DNA of 64,000 nt from Citrus sinensis. Its lineage: Eukaryota > Streptophyta > Magnoliopsida > Sapindales > Rutaceae. The translations under genes and the position numbers were made by a program. The notes under the pieces are model-generated. The model was given only the letters and a program-made list of their open reading frames with translations, did not search any database and had not been told where the DNA came from. This document shows, in pieces, positions 24,861 to 38,604 of this stretch (positions within the stretch are counted from its first letter, which is position 1; each line of letters opens with the position of its first letter). The stretch covers positions 22,079,501 to 22,143,500 of the forward strand of contig NC_068559.1 in assembly GCF_022201045.2 (NCBI RefSeq), written 5' to 3'.

Positions 24861-27800
24861 TCACTTCGTATGTCTCTTCTCAGAATCACGAACAACGGGC
24901 AGATATCTGGAAACAGAATATGGGCAACCAAAAAAGCGTAAAATGTTCTGACAGTCTTTTTGATCAGCTCCATCGCCTCCTTGAGAATTTAAATGGCTTA
25001 AATAAGTTTTACCCTCATATATATAAAATAGCTGCTGCCACAGAAGTACACTCAACCCCAAATTCACAGAGATACTGGAAACGAAAAGATAAACAAGAAG
25101 AAGCCCTCTAGAAGACATAAGCAAGGCAGAGTTTAGCAAAGCAAAAATGATTTCCTTCACAAATCTCATAGCCAAATCAGTGCCAACCACATTTGCGGGG
25201 GCATGAGATCTAATTGATAATGGTGACCAGATGTGTAACCCAGCTGTCACAGACATAATTGCAACATATATTGTACTGACAACAGCTGAAATGAGGAATA
25301 GAATGAAGTATCTGTGATTTGCTGCACCAACACAGTTTCCAATCTGCATTACATAATCAACAGCAAATTCTTGTTGGAAAATGTATCTTGCCACCAAATT
25401 TATTGGAACTTACAGAAAGGAAAATGAAGAATACAACTTCATATGATTAAAATTGGGAGTATAAACTACCATATCTTGCCAACTAGCAATCTTTCAATTT
25501 CATCGAACAAACACATCCAAGTAGAAAAAATACGGAACTGCAACATGTCTAAACAGTTTCTCACCATGTAAGAGAGAAAGATAAATACGCCATTACACAC
25601 CAATGGCTTTTGATTGTTCAAACTGATCTACAGTATAAGAAAGAAGCATCAAATCACTATTCCACACAAGGTCTTAGTTTCAATTGCCAAAATCCAAATT
25701 ATTGAAGATTTTGGAAATTAGACGATTCTGACATCAAACTTTCCTACACATAATATTTATAACCAAGTTTTGAATGTAGTTTTAAACTAAATCAGGAAAA
25801 ACTGGATTCTATAGCAAGAAGACATGGTAATTAGTCGCATAAATGTAATAATGTTAAATTATTCATTTACGCAATAACAGAGGCTAAAAGAAATCTCTTC
25901 CTTTCAAATTTAAATAATAATAATAATAATAAAGAAGAAGAAAGATATCTCTCCGAACTCCAATTTTTACCCTCAATTAGTGGGTCGAATTTGGTTGCAA
26001 CAAAGAAATCAGAGCTTCAAATCTACATTGGAACATCGGAACTGTTAATGGGGTTCTTTTTGACTACTAAGGGTTCCAAGGTCCAACATTAACCCAAATT
26101 TCAGACAGAATGCACACACAGATAGGTTGAGGGGATTAGCTGGCATCATTAACAAAATTAATAAACGTATATGTAGCTTTTCAAATTGCATCAAAGAAGC
26201 TCAAAAGTTCCGATGCTTCACATTGCAAAACTTGACAAGTATCCACCTTTATAAGATAGACAACAACTTTGATCATCCAGATTCTTGAATTCCGCTTACT
26301 AGAAAAATAAGGAGAAAGAAAAAATTCAAAAGAAAGTAAAGTAGCTCTAGGCTAACACATAGAAGGCTTTAAGCTTGCATGAAGTTGTTGGACAGTCCTA
26401 AGATAAAACAGTTGAAAGCCCGAACATCTAAATATTATATTTATAATCAGAATTACTTTAGATAATCTGTGGTTCCAAGTTCCAATGCTTTTACAAAGAG
26501 TCCAAAATTCAGTGTCAAAATAAAACATATTTCCAAGCAAGATACCCTGAATAACATTTGCTGACATAATAAACAATTTAAAAATTTTGATGAGTACTTA
26601 CAAAAGGGCAGTGATGGTCCATGTCCAGCACACACATCCCACATGAGCGGCAGTGATGAGTTCTTGGAGATTTCGGCTTTGAACAATAGTGACAAAAAGT
26701 ATAGTTTTCAAGGTCACCTTTCCCCACAAGTGGATAGCTACCCCACAGAACAAGGGGCGATGCACCAGGACAGTGGAATGCTGCAAGGCAGAACATAGAA
26801 AGAGTAGATACAGACAGGCATATTGCTATGACCAAGTGAAAAATCCCACAAAAGTAGCTGACAGAGAAAACAACAGGATGCACTGCCCACACTCCACCAC
26901 CTGCGGTTACACATAAAAGTTACTAATATTAGACAAATGAAATTAATACCAGTGAATATAATGAGTAAAACTGCTCTGCAACTAATCTTAGGAATATAAA
27001 ATGCAGGATTGTGAATATACAAAATAAAATAAATTTTCCAAAACTCAACAGTTTGTAAAACTGAAAATGATTTGTGCAAAATAGCCTCCTTTAGAATCGG
27101 ACAGCAAAAATTGATGGCGCAGGCTGGCACGGAAATTTTGAAGCATGGGCCAAACTAGGATCTTCTGCAGTCTTTCAACTTACATTGGTTATTCTACTTT
27201 CATTTCAAATCCTTGTTCATATTATTTGCATAAGATATTAAGAATACCAATGCCTTGTCTATACATATTTGTGTCAGTGCTAACCTAATAATGTCCACGA
27301 CCCTAATAGGATTTTGCTATGAAGTAAAACAGAAAAGAGAACACATCACATAAATGTGCCAAAAAATTGTTTGTTGTGTGCATGAATGTGAGCGCATGCG
27401 TAGACACATATATGAAAGGTAGCAAACAGCTTTGCAAACTTTACAATAAAAGTGACGAAGTTACAGGGACATACATATCACAAAGCCCATAAATCCAAAG
27501 AGGACACAAACAAAGCATCGGTCACGCAAGCGTCTCCACTTAAACCACTTGCTTTCGTGTTTCTGTAAATTTAGACTTGTGATGGCTCCACACCAACCGC
27601 ACTTGAAAGTAGGCGTGTAAGATGGAAGAACAAGATGCAGTCCACAACCCCAACATGTTGGCTCATTATCCTTATCGATCGTTGTCACATAGTGTTCCTA
27701 CATGTGAAAAATTGTTCATATGTTAATTATGTTTTATCAACTCTGTTCTGTTTGTTACTAACAAAACCAGTACCAGCATTCTACATTGAGATCAAATCAC

Positions 27801-28988
27801 ATTCCCTATCAGTAATAACAATTAATTGTATGTTCCAGGGAAAACATCCATTTTTAGGCAGAATTAATTCAATAAAAACCAAATCATGGAAAATTAGTTC
27901 TTTCGTTGTAAACTTTTTATTTTCTATTTCACACTTTTTAACTTACTCATGTCTTCCAGAATTTGTGGCCTGTTAGAGGTAGCATTGCCATGCAAAAGGT
28001 ATCAAATCAGAGCTTGGAGGATTATGTTTTATATCTATTTTTTCCAGAGGTATTTTTAACAAGTTTTTTTTACTATTCCTCAATGTAAAGTGTGCATATG
28101 CAGACTTGTATGTACAGCATTCACCTACTTAATTATCTTCTGAATGTTTAACACTTTGCCTTTTAGTAAAATCAAGGGCATCCCCTTATGGAAGTTTTCA
28201 TACCAGCCATATCCTTGAAGCATTTTCTTTTCTATGCTCTATCAATTAAGGAAAGTCACTTTTTTCTTTTAAAGTTGTAATGAACTAAAAGTGCCCAAGA
28301 GGTTCCAACATAGCAGCTATCTTTTTCAAAAAATTCACACTGTCTCCATCTCCAAACAGGAATACCTACATTCTATTACTAAGCGGAGTTGATAGCATTC
28401 AGTTAACTTATGCACATTCTTTAGTACCTGATGTGCATAAATGCCACGGGATTTGCCAAAAAATGCAAATGGTGGTTTTATAAGCATGCTAACCTAGTTG
28501 AACCGTAACAGAATAAGAGCCAATATAACAGCCAAGAAACTTAAAACAAAACCACTGGATTTATATGCTCGTGGTTCGCTCTTAACAGATCTAACACCTG
28601 TACAACATATTCATTATCCAATGAACTGTCTCCATATGTATAATTCTTGAGCTCTTTCCTAATAAACTTAAGCTTTTGAAACTAATGGTGTTTCGCAAGG
28701 TAACAGAATCGTATGGAGCCGCAGCAAGAATCTAACTGATAAAAAGAAAGCAAATTAATAAATGAAGCAATGACTTTCATCAACCACTGCAGTAAAATTA
28801 TAAATGAAGGAAAAAAAAAACCCTTTTATGCTTTCTCAAAATATTTCAAATTTAGCCTCAAAATACCAACATGAAGAAGAAACAGTAAAATCAAAATCAA
28901 ATTCATCATAATACAGAGAATTTTAAAAAATAAAAATAAGCACAGAAAAAAGAAAAAGCAAGAAACTCACATTGGGAGAGACAGCCAT
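24861..28988 (-). CDS. PAT11: DHHC-type protein S-acyltransferase
   Basis: The enzyme palmitoylates cysteines of other proteins at an endomembrane. Exons 28988-28971, 27697-27475, 26900-26602 and 25343-24861 give 340 residues. Exon 1 codes for only six residues (MAVSPN). An N-terminal zinc-ribbon-like pair, CWGC and CGWC, is followed by two membrane spans. The cysteine-rich domain then runs [21 protein letters not shown] to DMDHHCPF, with the catalytic DHHC at 175-178, and continues across an intron as [13 protein letters not shown]. Two more spans and a C-terminal cytosolic tail follow. The CWGC-type N-terminus and overall length fit the branch I remember as PAT11 (At3g18620); the symbol is less certain than the family. 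A six-residue first exon makes the 5' end dependent on the splice signal AAT|GTGAGT. Confidence 0.88.
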
Positions 28989-30042
28989 GAGGAGCTATGG
29001 CGAACGGATTGAAGACTGAACCAGATGAGACAAGTCAACGGAGAACGAAACACAATTCGTTCTTCCTCTTGCTTTCGTTCTCAAAGGGGCCAAGCCAATT
29101 ACGATACGAGCAGTGGCCAAAGCTCTGTTATGCCAAAATATATTTTTTTGAACAATTCCATTTGCGGCCAAGAATTTTAATCTTAATAAGCCGGGGGCCG
29201 GCCACAAAATTTTTTGACTATATTTATGTTTTTCTATTATTATCATTATTGTTGTTGTTTTTATAATTTTTTAATGAATTATTATAATTGTTGAAATTTA
29301 TTACTAATTAAAATATAACCTCGAAGTCAAATGGTAATACCAATAAAAGGAAAAAAAGGAAATAAGGGCAACAGAGGCTTGGCCTCATAAAAAATAATCT
29401 TTTAGTTTATAATTAAAAAATTCAATAAAGTTTTAGCAGAAGGATAAATATGTCATTTAAAAGAGATAATGTTATTTTAGGTAACAATTTCAAAGAAAAT
29501 ACCCCTTAACTCACCCGCGGCAATGCCTTGGGCAAGAAACAACTAATTTCCTTTCCCTTTGAAGTTCCATGTATTTCTTAATTTATTACACTTTGGTTAT
29601 ATAATCATTTCATGATTTTTAAAGTGAATCACGTGTTTCTTCTTGCACTTCACCTAGAAAATGGACCCCGCGTCACTGTATTAAAAAGATGCATTTTAGT
29701 AATTTTAAGTTAACATTTTGTACAACATTGTACATGCCTTGTGCAGGTGGCACTGTAATTGCCGACTGGGGAATTCGTTGCATGTGCTTCATGCATGTGC
29801 GAACTATTCACCATCACCCAAATGGATCAGTGAAGGAATCATCAACTAAGAAGCTTAAAAAGTGCTGACTTGACTTCCTCATGACAAAAGAATAAGCCTA
29901 AAACTAATTTTACAAAACAAATTCCAAAATTTCATATGTGCAAGGGAGGGTGTGCGAACAAGGTGAATCGAGAAAAAAGTACTAAAATCTCGCCGCCCTC
30001 TCAAGTTCTCATTAGAGGATCTTCGAAACTCTATAACGCTAA
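28989..30042. other. Intergenic region, S-acyltransferase promoter
   Basis: About 1 kb upstream of the minus-strand S-acyltransferase and downstream of the thioredoxin-AlgH gene. It is AT-rich with a small GC-rich patch (GCCGGGGGCCGGCC) at 29190-29203. I see no ORF or RNA gene. Confidence 0.5.
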
Positions 30043-33000
30043 TCAATCGGATGGCCAATCTAAGTGTCCCATCCTATCTTCACCTGTAGTCCAAGCTCCT
30101 TGAGCAATCTCATGAAACAGCTGGTCCCAACCCCAGCCTGAGAACCCCAGGAAAAACCAGTAGTCCGCGATAGAATGATTGCCCGACTTCAGCTCTTCAA
30201 TCTCATTAACTGTGGCTGATTGATCGAGGAAGTAAACACCTGGGACGATTTCTGGGTATTGACTTTTAGTAACTCGGCGAGTTAAACTGACAAGAGGCAT
30301 TCTGTGTTTTATGAGTGGACCGCCAAACGAAAGAGGAGCCTCTTTTAGGAAATCCAGCCCTTTCTCAAGTTCCTGTAGAGAGTCCCATCCAATATGCTTG
30401 TTGAAAATCAGACCTTGAAATCCAACACTTTGATCTGCCTTCACAATGAGAATTTTTGAATTTTCAAATGGATGTACACCGAGAAGCTTATCAGTAGCGA
30501 TAAGGATAGAACCAGCCACCACACTATGGGCTGTTTCATGCAAGCTTTTTGATGTGTGAGATTTAGTCCAACTATCTCTTTCGGCAGCTTTTGATGTCTC
30601 GCTCTTCAATATGACTTCATGCAAACCTTCCTCTGTGACAGAAGCTTCCTTGTTACCAATAGTTGGTGATGGATCCTCAAACAGGTTTTGATATCTGCCT
30701 TCTTTTTCGGGTAAAGTCCATATAATCCCTACCAAAACCAGAAAATTTAAAAAAATTAATAAAACCAACTCAAAACCAACCCTAGTTAAGCACCAAACAG
30801 AAGCTTTTTCTTTGTTTACTTATTTATTTTCAAAAGGCAAAAATTTAAGAAAACACTGAGATCCCTATATCCAAGCAATAATCCCCAAAGGATTTAGTTT
30901 GGTTGGTTAGCTTCTTGTCATGGAAAAGTCAGGGGATCAATAACAAAACAAGGCCCCATATCACAGTTTATCAAATGCACTGCAACTAGAGAATCCTTAT
31001 ACTATGCATCAATAATCTGCCATAATATGAAGAAAATATATTACCATTCTCATTCAACAGATCATGAGAATTGTTTCCATGATCAGCTATAAATTTGATA
31101 ACATCAGCTACAGATATATCTCCTTTAAAAGAGATAGCATTTTTCCTCTCCGCTGGAAATAACACCAGAGCAGGATAGACTTCCCTCTGCACATTCCATG
31201 CATACAAAATAAATAAATAAAATAAGAGAACAGAGTTACACCAAATAATATTGCAAACTAAATGCAGAGAAAAAATTTGGCAAAATTGCACTGTCAGTTA
31301 AATTAAAGTTCAATTTAAGTCAAAAAAACTGTAAAGAGACTGAAGAATTCCATTTTTTATTAAATTTTATCAAATTCAGAACTTCTACAACTAAACTGGG
31401 CATGGTTATTTAATCCCTAAATGCTCTACTGGAGTTACAATTAAAACAACAGGGAAAAAAAATTAAAAATTAAAAAAATTTGAAAGAGCTTTTGGCATTA
31501 AATAAACACTTTTGACCACCAAACAGGCACTGAATGATTTACAAAGGCAAAGCTCCCTATTTATAGCAATCTAAAGTTTCCATGAGTGTGTCAGTGGTGA
31601 AAAAAAAAATTATGGGAGTTGCATCAAAGGCTTGTGATATTATTGGGCTTCAGGAACTCAGCAGTGGGATCTGCAACAAATTTTCACATACCAAAAGCCA
31701 AAAGGCAAAAAAGGTGAGATCAAGACCTTGATTTAAACAATTATATAGGCATCTGCTACTAAAATCTAGAAATAAGTTTATCAACATTTGTGAGCAGTCA
31801 ACTGCTTCCAGATATTTCCTATTAACTGCTCATAGAGAGAACAATACTGTTGTTAACATATAATTGAACAAATCATTAAAAAAGTGTTGATTCATGATTC
31901 ACAAAAGTACCTGAGTCATGGACTTTAGGATCAAACTGCAATCATTCAATGTGCAATCCATTAAGTAGATCCGAGGAAGTTTAAAATTAATATTCTTCAA
32001 ATATTCTGTCACAAGCATTACCCTCTGTTATTCTTACATGCTTCAAGAAAACTATTTGGTAATTTAAAGATTCCACTAAAGAAAACTATCAACAAAAATT
32101 GGGAGATGAAAAAGAGAATCTAAAGGTAACGAATATCATATTTTTTGTCAACAAACAACATTACTATGTACATATATCATGGATACCTTTATTTAATTAT
32201 CTTCAGTCAATATTGTCTGATTAGCTCAACAGAGTAATAGATGAAGAACAGTTTCATCTTTAAAAGCACATAAACAAATTAATCTCACATATTATCAAAT
32301 ATCATGCACCTCCAGAAATCAAGGCAATACCAAAAAAAAAAAAAAAAACATGTTTCATCTAAGACCTTCTTCAAATGACTCCCTCTCATATATGATGACA
32401 ACTGATTGAAACAATAATCACTGCTTCCACTAATAGATAGAAGAGCCTATCTTCAATAAACTCTAATAAAGTCACTGCTTAACCTAAAAACTTAAACTTG
32501 TTGGTAAGCAATGCAACAATAGTGTTTAAGCACTAAACCATCTCATGCGAAAGGCTAGATTAATTCAAGAGGTTCTAGGTCATAATCGTAAGCTGGTTCA
32601 TTTTTTTTTCCCTCATGGACAATATACAGGCTCGCTTAAGTGTATGTGCGTGCAAGACCTTAAGGTCAAATTTTTATAATACAATGGGGATATATGAATA
32701 CAAAAAGTTGAGGTTGGCCCTGATACTAACTAAAGTTACTTGCTAGACCTAAATTCTTAAACTTATAAGTGATATTTCAAAAATAAAATTTAAACTCCAG
32801 CAAAATCAACCAGTTATTCAAATTCTGAAGGACAAAGCAGAAATGGCACATAAAAGTAGGAGAATTTTGAGATCACCCAAACAGAGAATTACATTCCTAA
32901 CGTCAAATTAATGATTTGAATAAAACCTTTCCTGGTTCTGAAAAAAATACAGGAAAGGAGAAAGAAATAACAATATTTCTGCTAAGTGGTCTGAACTTGA

Positions 33001-36000
33001 TACCAGCAAAAGCTTCAAGCGTCAGTAAAAGAGTAGAAACCAGTAGAAACAAATAGAAGGCAGTTGAAATGACGCACTCAACAAATATCAAAATACAGAA
33101 AAGAATCAGAAGAGGCATGTTTCAAATGAGTTGATATAGGACAGTATACACAAATAAAACAGAAGAAAGAATAGAGCAAGAAAGACAGCAGAAAAGAATC
33201 AGGAAGGGGACATATGCAGAGAGAACTGCGGAAGAGTCTCAATTTTCGTTTTTCTATAATAAATCTAAGTTAAAAAAGAAACTGAAAGCCCTATTTACCA
33301 CATATTAACCACATACGTGGTAGGAATTCATCCCCCACATTAGTTTTGTCATCACAATTTTGTGGGAAAAAAGACAAATTGGAAAGCATTTACTTATTGC
33401 TTCTTCTGAAGATAAACTTACAAACTGATGTAGTTTGAGATGCATTTACTTGGAAAGCCAGGTTTGACATTAAAGAACTAATGGCAAGAAAGTTGGAAAT
33501 GCTTAACCATATACTTACCACCATTTAAATCCCTTTGCCCATTTTTATATCCGTTCTTCAAACTTTTCATGTAGCCTTTTACTGCTCGAAATACTTCACG
33601 AACAACCAGTTCCATTCTCTGGCAAAACCCACACCAACTACTACTAAAAAGGACCACCACATCCTCATTCCAAGCAGAGAAAGCATTTTCATTATCAGAT
33701 TGATTTAGACCAACAAGATCAGAAAAAGAATGAACTGTAACTCGAGGAATAGAGTCCACCTCATGGAAATCCATATTAACAAATGGTGGATGAGTGGCCT
33801 CCCTAGAGATTTGAAGAATGGACTCGGAGCGTTGATATGGAAGAAGAGTTCCATTAAGAAATCCATGAAGAAAATCAGCCATTGAAGAATAGTTGAATGT
33901 TGCCTCTTTAGAAGCAACATAATGTTGGTTTGAGATGGGATCAACTATTGCCAAGGATGGAATAGTTGAGCCACCAGTCAACGCTCCAAGTAACCGGTAG
34001 TTACCATCATTAAAGAAAAAGGAACCCCTAAAACCTTGAAACTCAAGCTGAGGATCTCCTGACATGCTTATCTGCGAAGAACTTTTCTCTCCCACTTTCA
34101 CATCCTTAGCAGTAGTAAGATCATGACCCAGGTAATATTGATCAGATGCTTCAGGTATCAACTGTTCTTTTGTATCAACAGAAACTTTTTGATACTGTTC
34201 TTTTGTATCAACAGAAACTTTCTGTTCATCATCATGATGAGGAGACATATCTGAGCTTTTGGAATTTTCCTTGCGCTCCACAGCAGGTATACTTGCCCCA
34301 TGAGGCGACTGATCTTTGTCTAAATCAACATTTACTGTGATAAGGCCTTCCTCAGATGGCGTTGTTGAGACTTGATTAGGCTGAAATTCAGTTTGCGAGG
34401 TTAATGGTTCATCTGCTATTTTGATGTCAATATCATCAGACAAAAGTCGGAAACCTACCTCTTTTGCAACTGAGCTTAACTTAGCTCCCTTCCTTTTCTG
34501 AAGCAGGTATTCCAAGATCTCCTGCAAGGAATTGCCTTGCGAATCTGTAGCTATGCTATCTAAACTAACATGTTTTCCCTCATCCAAAACCATGATAGAC
34601 AACTTATCATGAAACTTTAACTTCTGAGCACGTGGAGATAGCTTCAATCTGGGATGTCCAGATGTACTCAAAACTTGGTTAGCTTGAACTGAGGGTCTGC
34701 CAGGATGGTCCTTTGTCTCCTGACCGATTTGATGAGGAATCAGATATTGTTGCGCAAGTACTCTAAAATTATCCAGAGTTTCCTTACTTTTTCTTCTAGT
34801 TTCAGAAGAAGATGATGATCTATCTACGAACAAAAGTATTGATGGCTTTTTTGCAGGTAAAACGGTGTCAAGATCTTGGCCATCACCATCTAGCTTCATG
34901 AGGAGAAAGAGATATATACCAATTATTTATGTAGAATATTCGAAATATAATGGAACATACAGCAATAATAAATAATCACAGGTAAAGAGAAACCATAAGA
35001 TAGTAAGAGAAGTAACTAACGGCTCAATGGTTGTAAATGAGTTCAGAGTGATGTGGACACATAAATCATCAAGGACAAATAATATTTTTATAAAAGGATG
35101 AGCATGCAATATCATAAAAGAAAAGAAAAGAAAAGAAAAAGCTCAAGCAAAATATTTATTAAAGAATAAGAAAAGAATCAAAAGGGAAGGCAGAGGTGCA
35201 CATTTCCAGGTTATCAACGGCATATCTATCTTGACTAAAAAATGTTCCAAAATCTTGCCATCTGTAAAGACAATGCTCAGCATAACTATAACTACATCCA
35301 CTTGGGACAAACTGCTATTTTAAAGAGTGCGTGTTTGTATCCAAGCAAATCCACAAAAATAGAAAAGAGAAAAATGAAATAATGTATCAGAAAAAGAAAA
35401 AGATTGGACAATTGACACAGAGAACATGCAAAATTTACCCAACAAAAGAACATCAGAGACCATCACTAATGCCTATCTTAATGAAAAAAGCAGCTTTCTG
35501 ATCCCACCAAACATTTAAACATGTTGAAGGAATTCAGGGAAGCGATGAAGATCCTGTACATGGAAAATCAGGGATTACTGAACCCCAATATATACACGTA
35601 TTTCTTGTGGGAAGAAAGTGGCAGCTCACAAGCAAACAACTTGGATGAATGCTGAAATTTTATTAGATGAATGACTATGATTGTGACTGTCAAGTAATAC
35701 TTAGCCAACCTAACTCTTAATACTCCCAACTAATATTTGTGAACTTCACTGAATATATATATCATAAAATTCAACCATGAAGGAGTTTGTGCACAATTAC
35801 AAAATGATCTCAAACGAACCAAAACAATAAAAGAAGTACATTTGTAAAACATATAGTTTCATATATGATCTTTTGTTTCTTAGCAAAAATAAACAAATAA
35901 AGGACAAAACATTTAAACCTACCTCAGAAACAATTCCGTTGTCCATTTGCAAAACACTCTTGAGGTCATTCCCTTCTTTAAGGATCTTAGAACAACTAGG

Positions 36001-37438
36001 ACACCCAGCAAACTTAAGCATTGCCAACCATGACTCGGAATCTTCAACACCAAGGTACTGAAGTAATGATCTATTGGAAACCAAACCAAAACTATGCCTC
36101 TCAGGAGGCAGGAAGAACTCTCTTGCAGCATTCACAAACTTCGAGAAGAATAACTCAAAACGCTCAAGCTCTTCAAAGTTACAAGACAATCCAATGCCAG
36201 TAGCAGCCTTCTCAGTCTCGTGAGTATCATTTGCATTTACTAAGTTGAACTGATCAATCCAAGGGATTCCACTAAACCCACTCTCAATACCACACTTCAT
36301 CTCTCCATTCTCCTGCATTCAAACAAAAAGCAAAGTACATTAACTTATACTCTCAACAAGTTCTTCATTGCAAATTCACACAATTAATTTCAACTTATGA
36401 AGTAAGAAACTACCAGCCACCTTCTTGTGATCCTGCCTTCCAGATACTTGCCCTCTATCTTTCCCTTTATCAAAACCTAGTCCAAAATGATTCCCTACAA
36501 ATATGTTCCGATCAGTACCACTGACGAACAGATAAAGCACTTAATCACACAACAACAAACGAAAACTTTCAGAGTTCACAAAAAAACTGTTTTGAACACC
36601 ACAGACCAAACATTCCTTAATATACAAAAAGCTTAAACAATTGTTTCAGTCACCAACAGATTAAAAACAAAACTCCAACAGATAGAACTATGAATAAATA
36701 AAGTCATAAGAGGATAACCTTGTAAGTTAATTCCATTGTCAGTGCCATTGTTCTTCCCTTTAGCCAACAATTTACGAGTCCATCCACAAAACTCAAAAAG
36801 AATCAAAGCCTTATCAGTTGATTCAGTAAAATCTTTCAATTCCTCCGGAGAATTTAGCTCGTTAAGTGGAAGTTCATCAGGCGAAACTGACAAATAAGGA
36901 TTAACAGAATACAAAATATTTCGCGCATGAAGTTTCCCCCGATACTTGTAAGCTACAGAATGATGATAATACACAATCGTCACTCCCTCCCCATCGGCGC
37001 CGATAGCGCCAGCCAACAATTTATCAGTGTTCCGATAAACAATCATCAACTTGAGCGAGCTGAACTCGTCTTGCCTGTCGGTAACCAAACGGCTCAATTC
37101 CTTCATCAACGATCGGGATTCGCCGGACCCTGTGGGATTTTTAAAATATCAGATTTTGAACATAAAATGTGTAAGTATAAATGAGAAATGACGGAATTTG
37201 ATGATCATTTATGTATGTTTATGTTTATATATATAGGGAGAAAGAGAGGGAGACACGTACAAGGAACGGTGACTATAAGGAGGATGTGAGGGTGGAGTTG
37301 GATCTGCGAAGAGAAGTTGTGCTTTGAAAGGATCTGCCATTCTCCGACGCCGTTTTCTTCTTCTTCACAGTCAGTGATTGAAGATGATAGGCCGAAAATC
37401 AAAGCCACAAGCAGAAGATTTATCGTCGTTAGCTTCAT
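30043..37438 (-). CDS. Secretory multi-thioredoxin protein with C-terminal AlgH/UPF0301 domain
   Basis: Exons 37438-37261, 37129-36719, 36494-36421, 36312-35923, 34893-33519, 32005-31911, 31186-31045 and 30728-30043 give 1116 residues. A signal peptide (MKLTTINLLLVALIFGLSSS) is followed by several thioredoxin-like units. Unit 1 has a degenerate active site, WSGES at 60. Other cysteine sites are FCGW (C174) and CPSC (325-328). The only classical redox site is WCGFC (C772, C775). A Ser/Glu-rich linker carries an 11-residue tandem duplication. Residues 959-1116 form an AlgH/UPF0301 (DUF179) domain, from VAGSILIATDKLL to WFFLGFSGWGWDQL. It resembles what I remember of At3g19780. Its biochemical function is not known to me; an ER or secretory redox role is inference. 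The AAG|GTGGCT donor of exon 3 is weak but keeps the frame. Confidence 0.85.
34161..34222 (-). repeat. 33-bp in-frame coding duplication
   Basis: CTGTTCTTTTGTATCAACAG starts at 34162 and again at 34195, a period of 33 bp. In the thioredoxin-AlgH protein it yields two copies of KVSVDTKEQ separated by YQ. The frame is kept. Confidence 0.92.
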
Positions 37439-38103
37439 AATTCTCTATGAGCCAACACTTGCACTTCCCTATGTTATAACAACACTAGTCAGGCAGCCGT
37501 TATCATTCGGTTCGGTTCGCACGGAGTGGGACTTCCGATTGAACCGTTGAAGTTGGCTTTGAACCTCCTCTTCCTTTTCTTTTTTTTCTTTTTTTTTTTT
37601 TACTACATACAAAAATTTATTTATTTCATGTCAGCGATTTTATTTCAAATGACATGGATTTTATTTCGATTGGATAAAGAGATAATACAAATAATTCACT
37701 TTAATCTTATAAAAATTTATCAACCACTTAATGAATAACACATCATATAAAATAATAAAATCATAAGATTTTAGATTTTTTTAACACTATTAAAATTTTA
37801 AAATATTAAGCAAAAATTAAAAATTGAGAAAAATACTAATAACCATTATTATTTTACATTTTGCTTATACAAAAGTAAATTATCTAATATTTCTCTCTAT
37901 CTCATCAAAGAGCTGTAAGTCCAATTGAAGTTTACTTAATGAATCATTCAACTTCCTTCTTAAGTTGCTTGATCCTCTCCCACAAAAGTCAGGGATCCAA
38001 GGTTTGATTTCTTCGTCAAGATTCAGGGTTTACTTTATTTATCATCTTTTTTTTATATGTTTATATTATTTTTACTTATTTCTTTAAATTCTTACTGTTT
38101 GAT
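37439..38103. other. Upstream region of the thioredoxin-AlgH gene
   Basis: AT-rich promoter-side DNA with long T runs near 37578-37600. I recognise no ORF or element before the MITE that follows. Confidence 0.5.
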
Positions 38104-38245
38104 GGGCAAAACTATGTTGTAATAGTAGTACGGTACCACTATTGTAATCAGCCATTAGATTTATAATTGTATAATTACATTAGTAAGATTCAATGGCTGA
38201 AAGCAACGGTGGTACCGTACCACTATTGCAACATAGTTGGACCCC
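38104..38245. mobile_element. MITE, hAT-like, 142 bp
   Basis: The two ends are inverted repeats of about 50 bp. The left arm contains AACTATGTTGTAATAGTAGT and the right arm, reversed, AACTATGTTGCAATAGTGGT. Both continue through ACGGTACCAC and CAGCCATT. The element is flanked by an 8-bp direct repeat TGTTTGAT at 38096-38103 and 38246-38253. An 8-bp target duplication fits a non-autonomous hAT element. It has no coding capacity. Confidence 0.85.
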
Positions 38246-38604
38246 TGTTTGATAAGAAATCTTTTGTTACGAACTTTTAATTTATAATTTTAGGCATAAT
38301 TTCTTATGTGTTAAATTATGATTGCATTATTAATTTTTTAATTAAAATTATTATTTTTTAGGTATAAGTTCATTTTTTATATAACATTGAATCAGACTGT
38401 GTAATATATGATTTTTATATTTTCGTTAGTTTAATATTTGAATAGCATTTATTTTACTTTTACTATAGTGATTTTTTTTATATACAACGATTCTCAAATC
38501 CAAATCTTGATTCCACCCCTAATCACATGTCATATCATTTAGTATGAAATTTAAAATACAAAAATATGAGATAACCATCATTTCTCATAATTTTTTAACT
38601 AAAT

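Noticed and set aside
29190-29203. GC-rich patch as a CpG-island-like promoter
   Set aside because: Only 14 bp long in AT-rich DNA; no other support.
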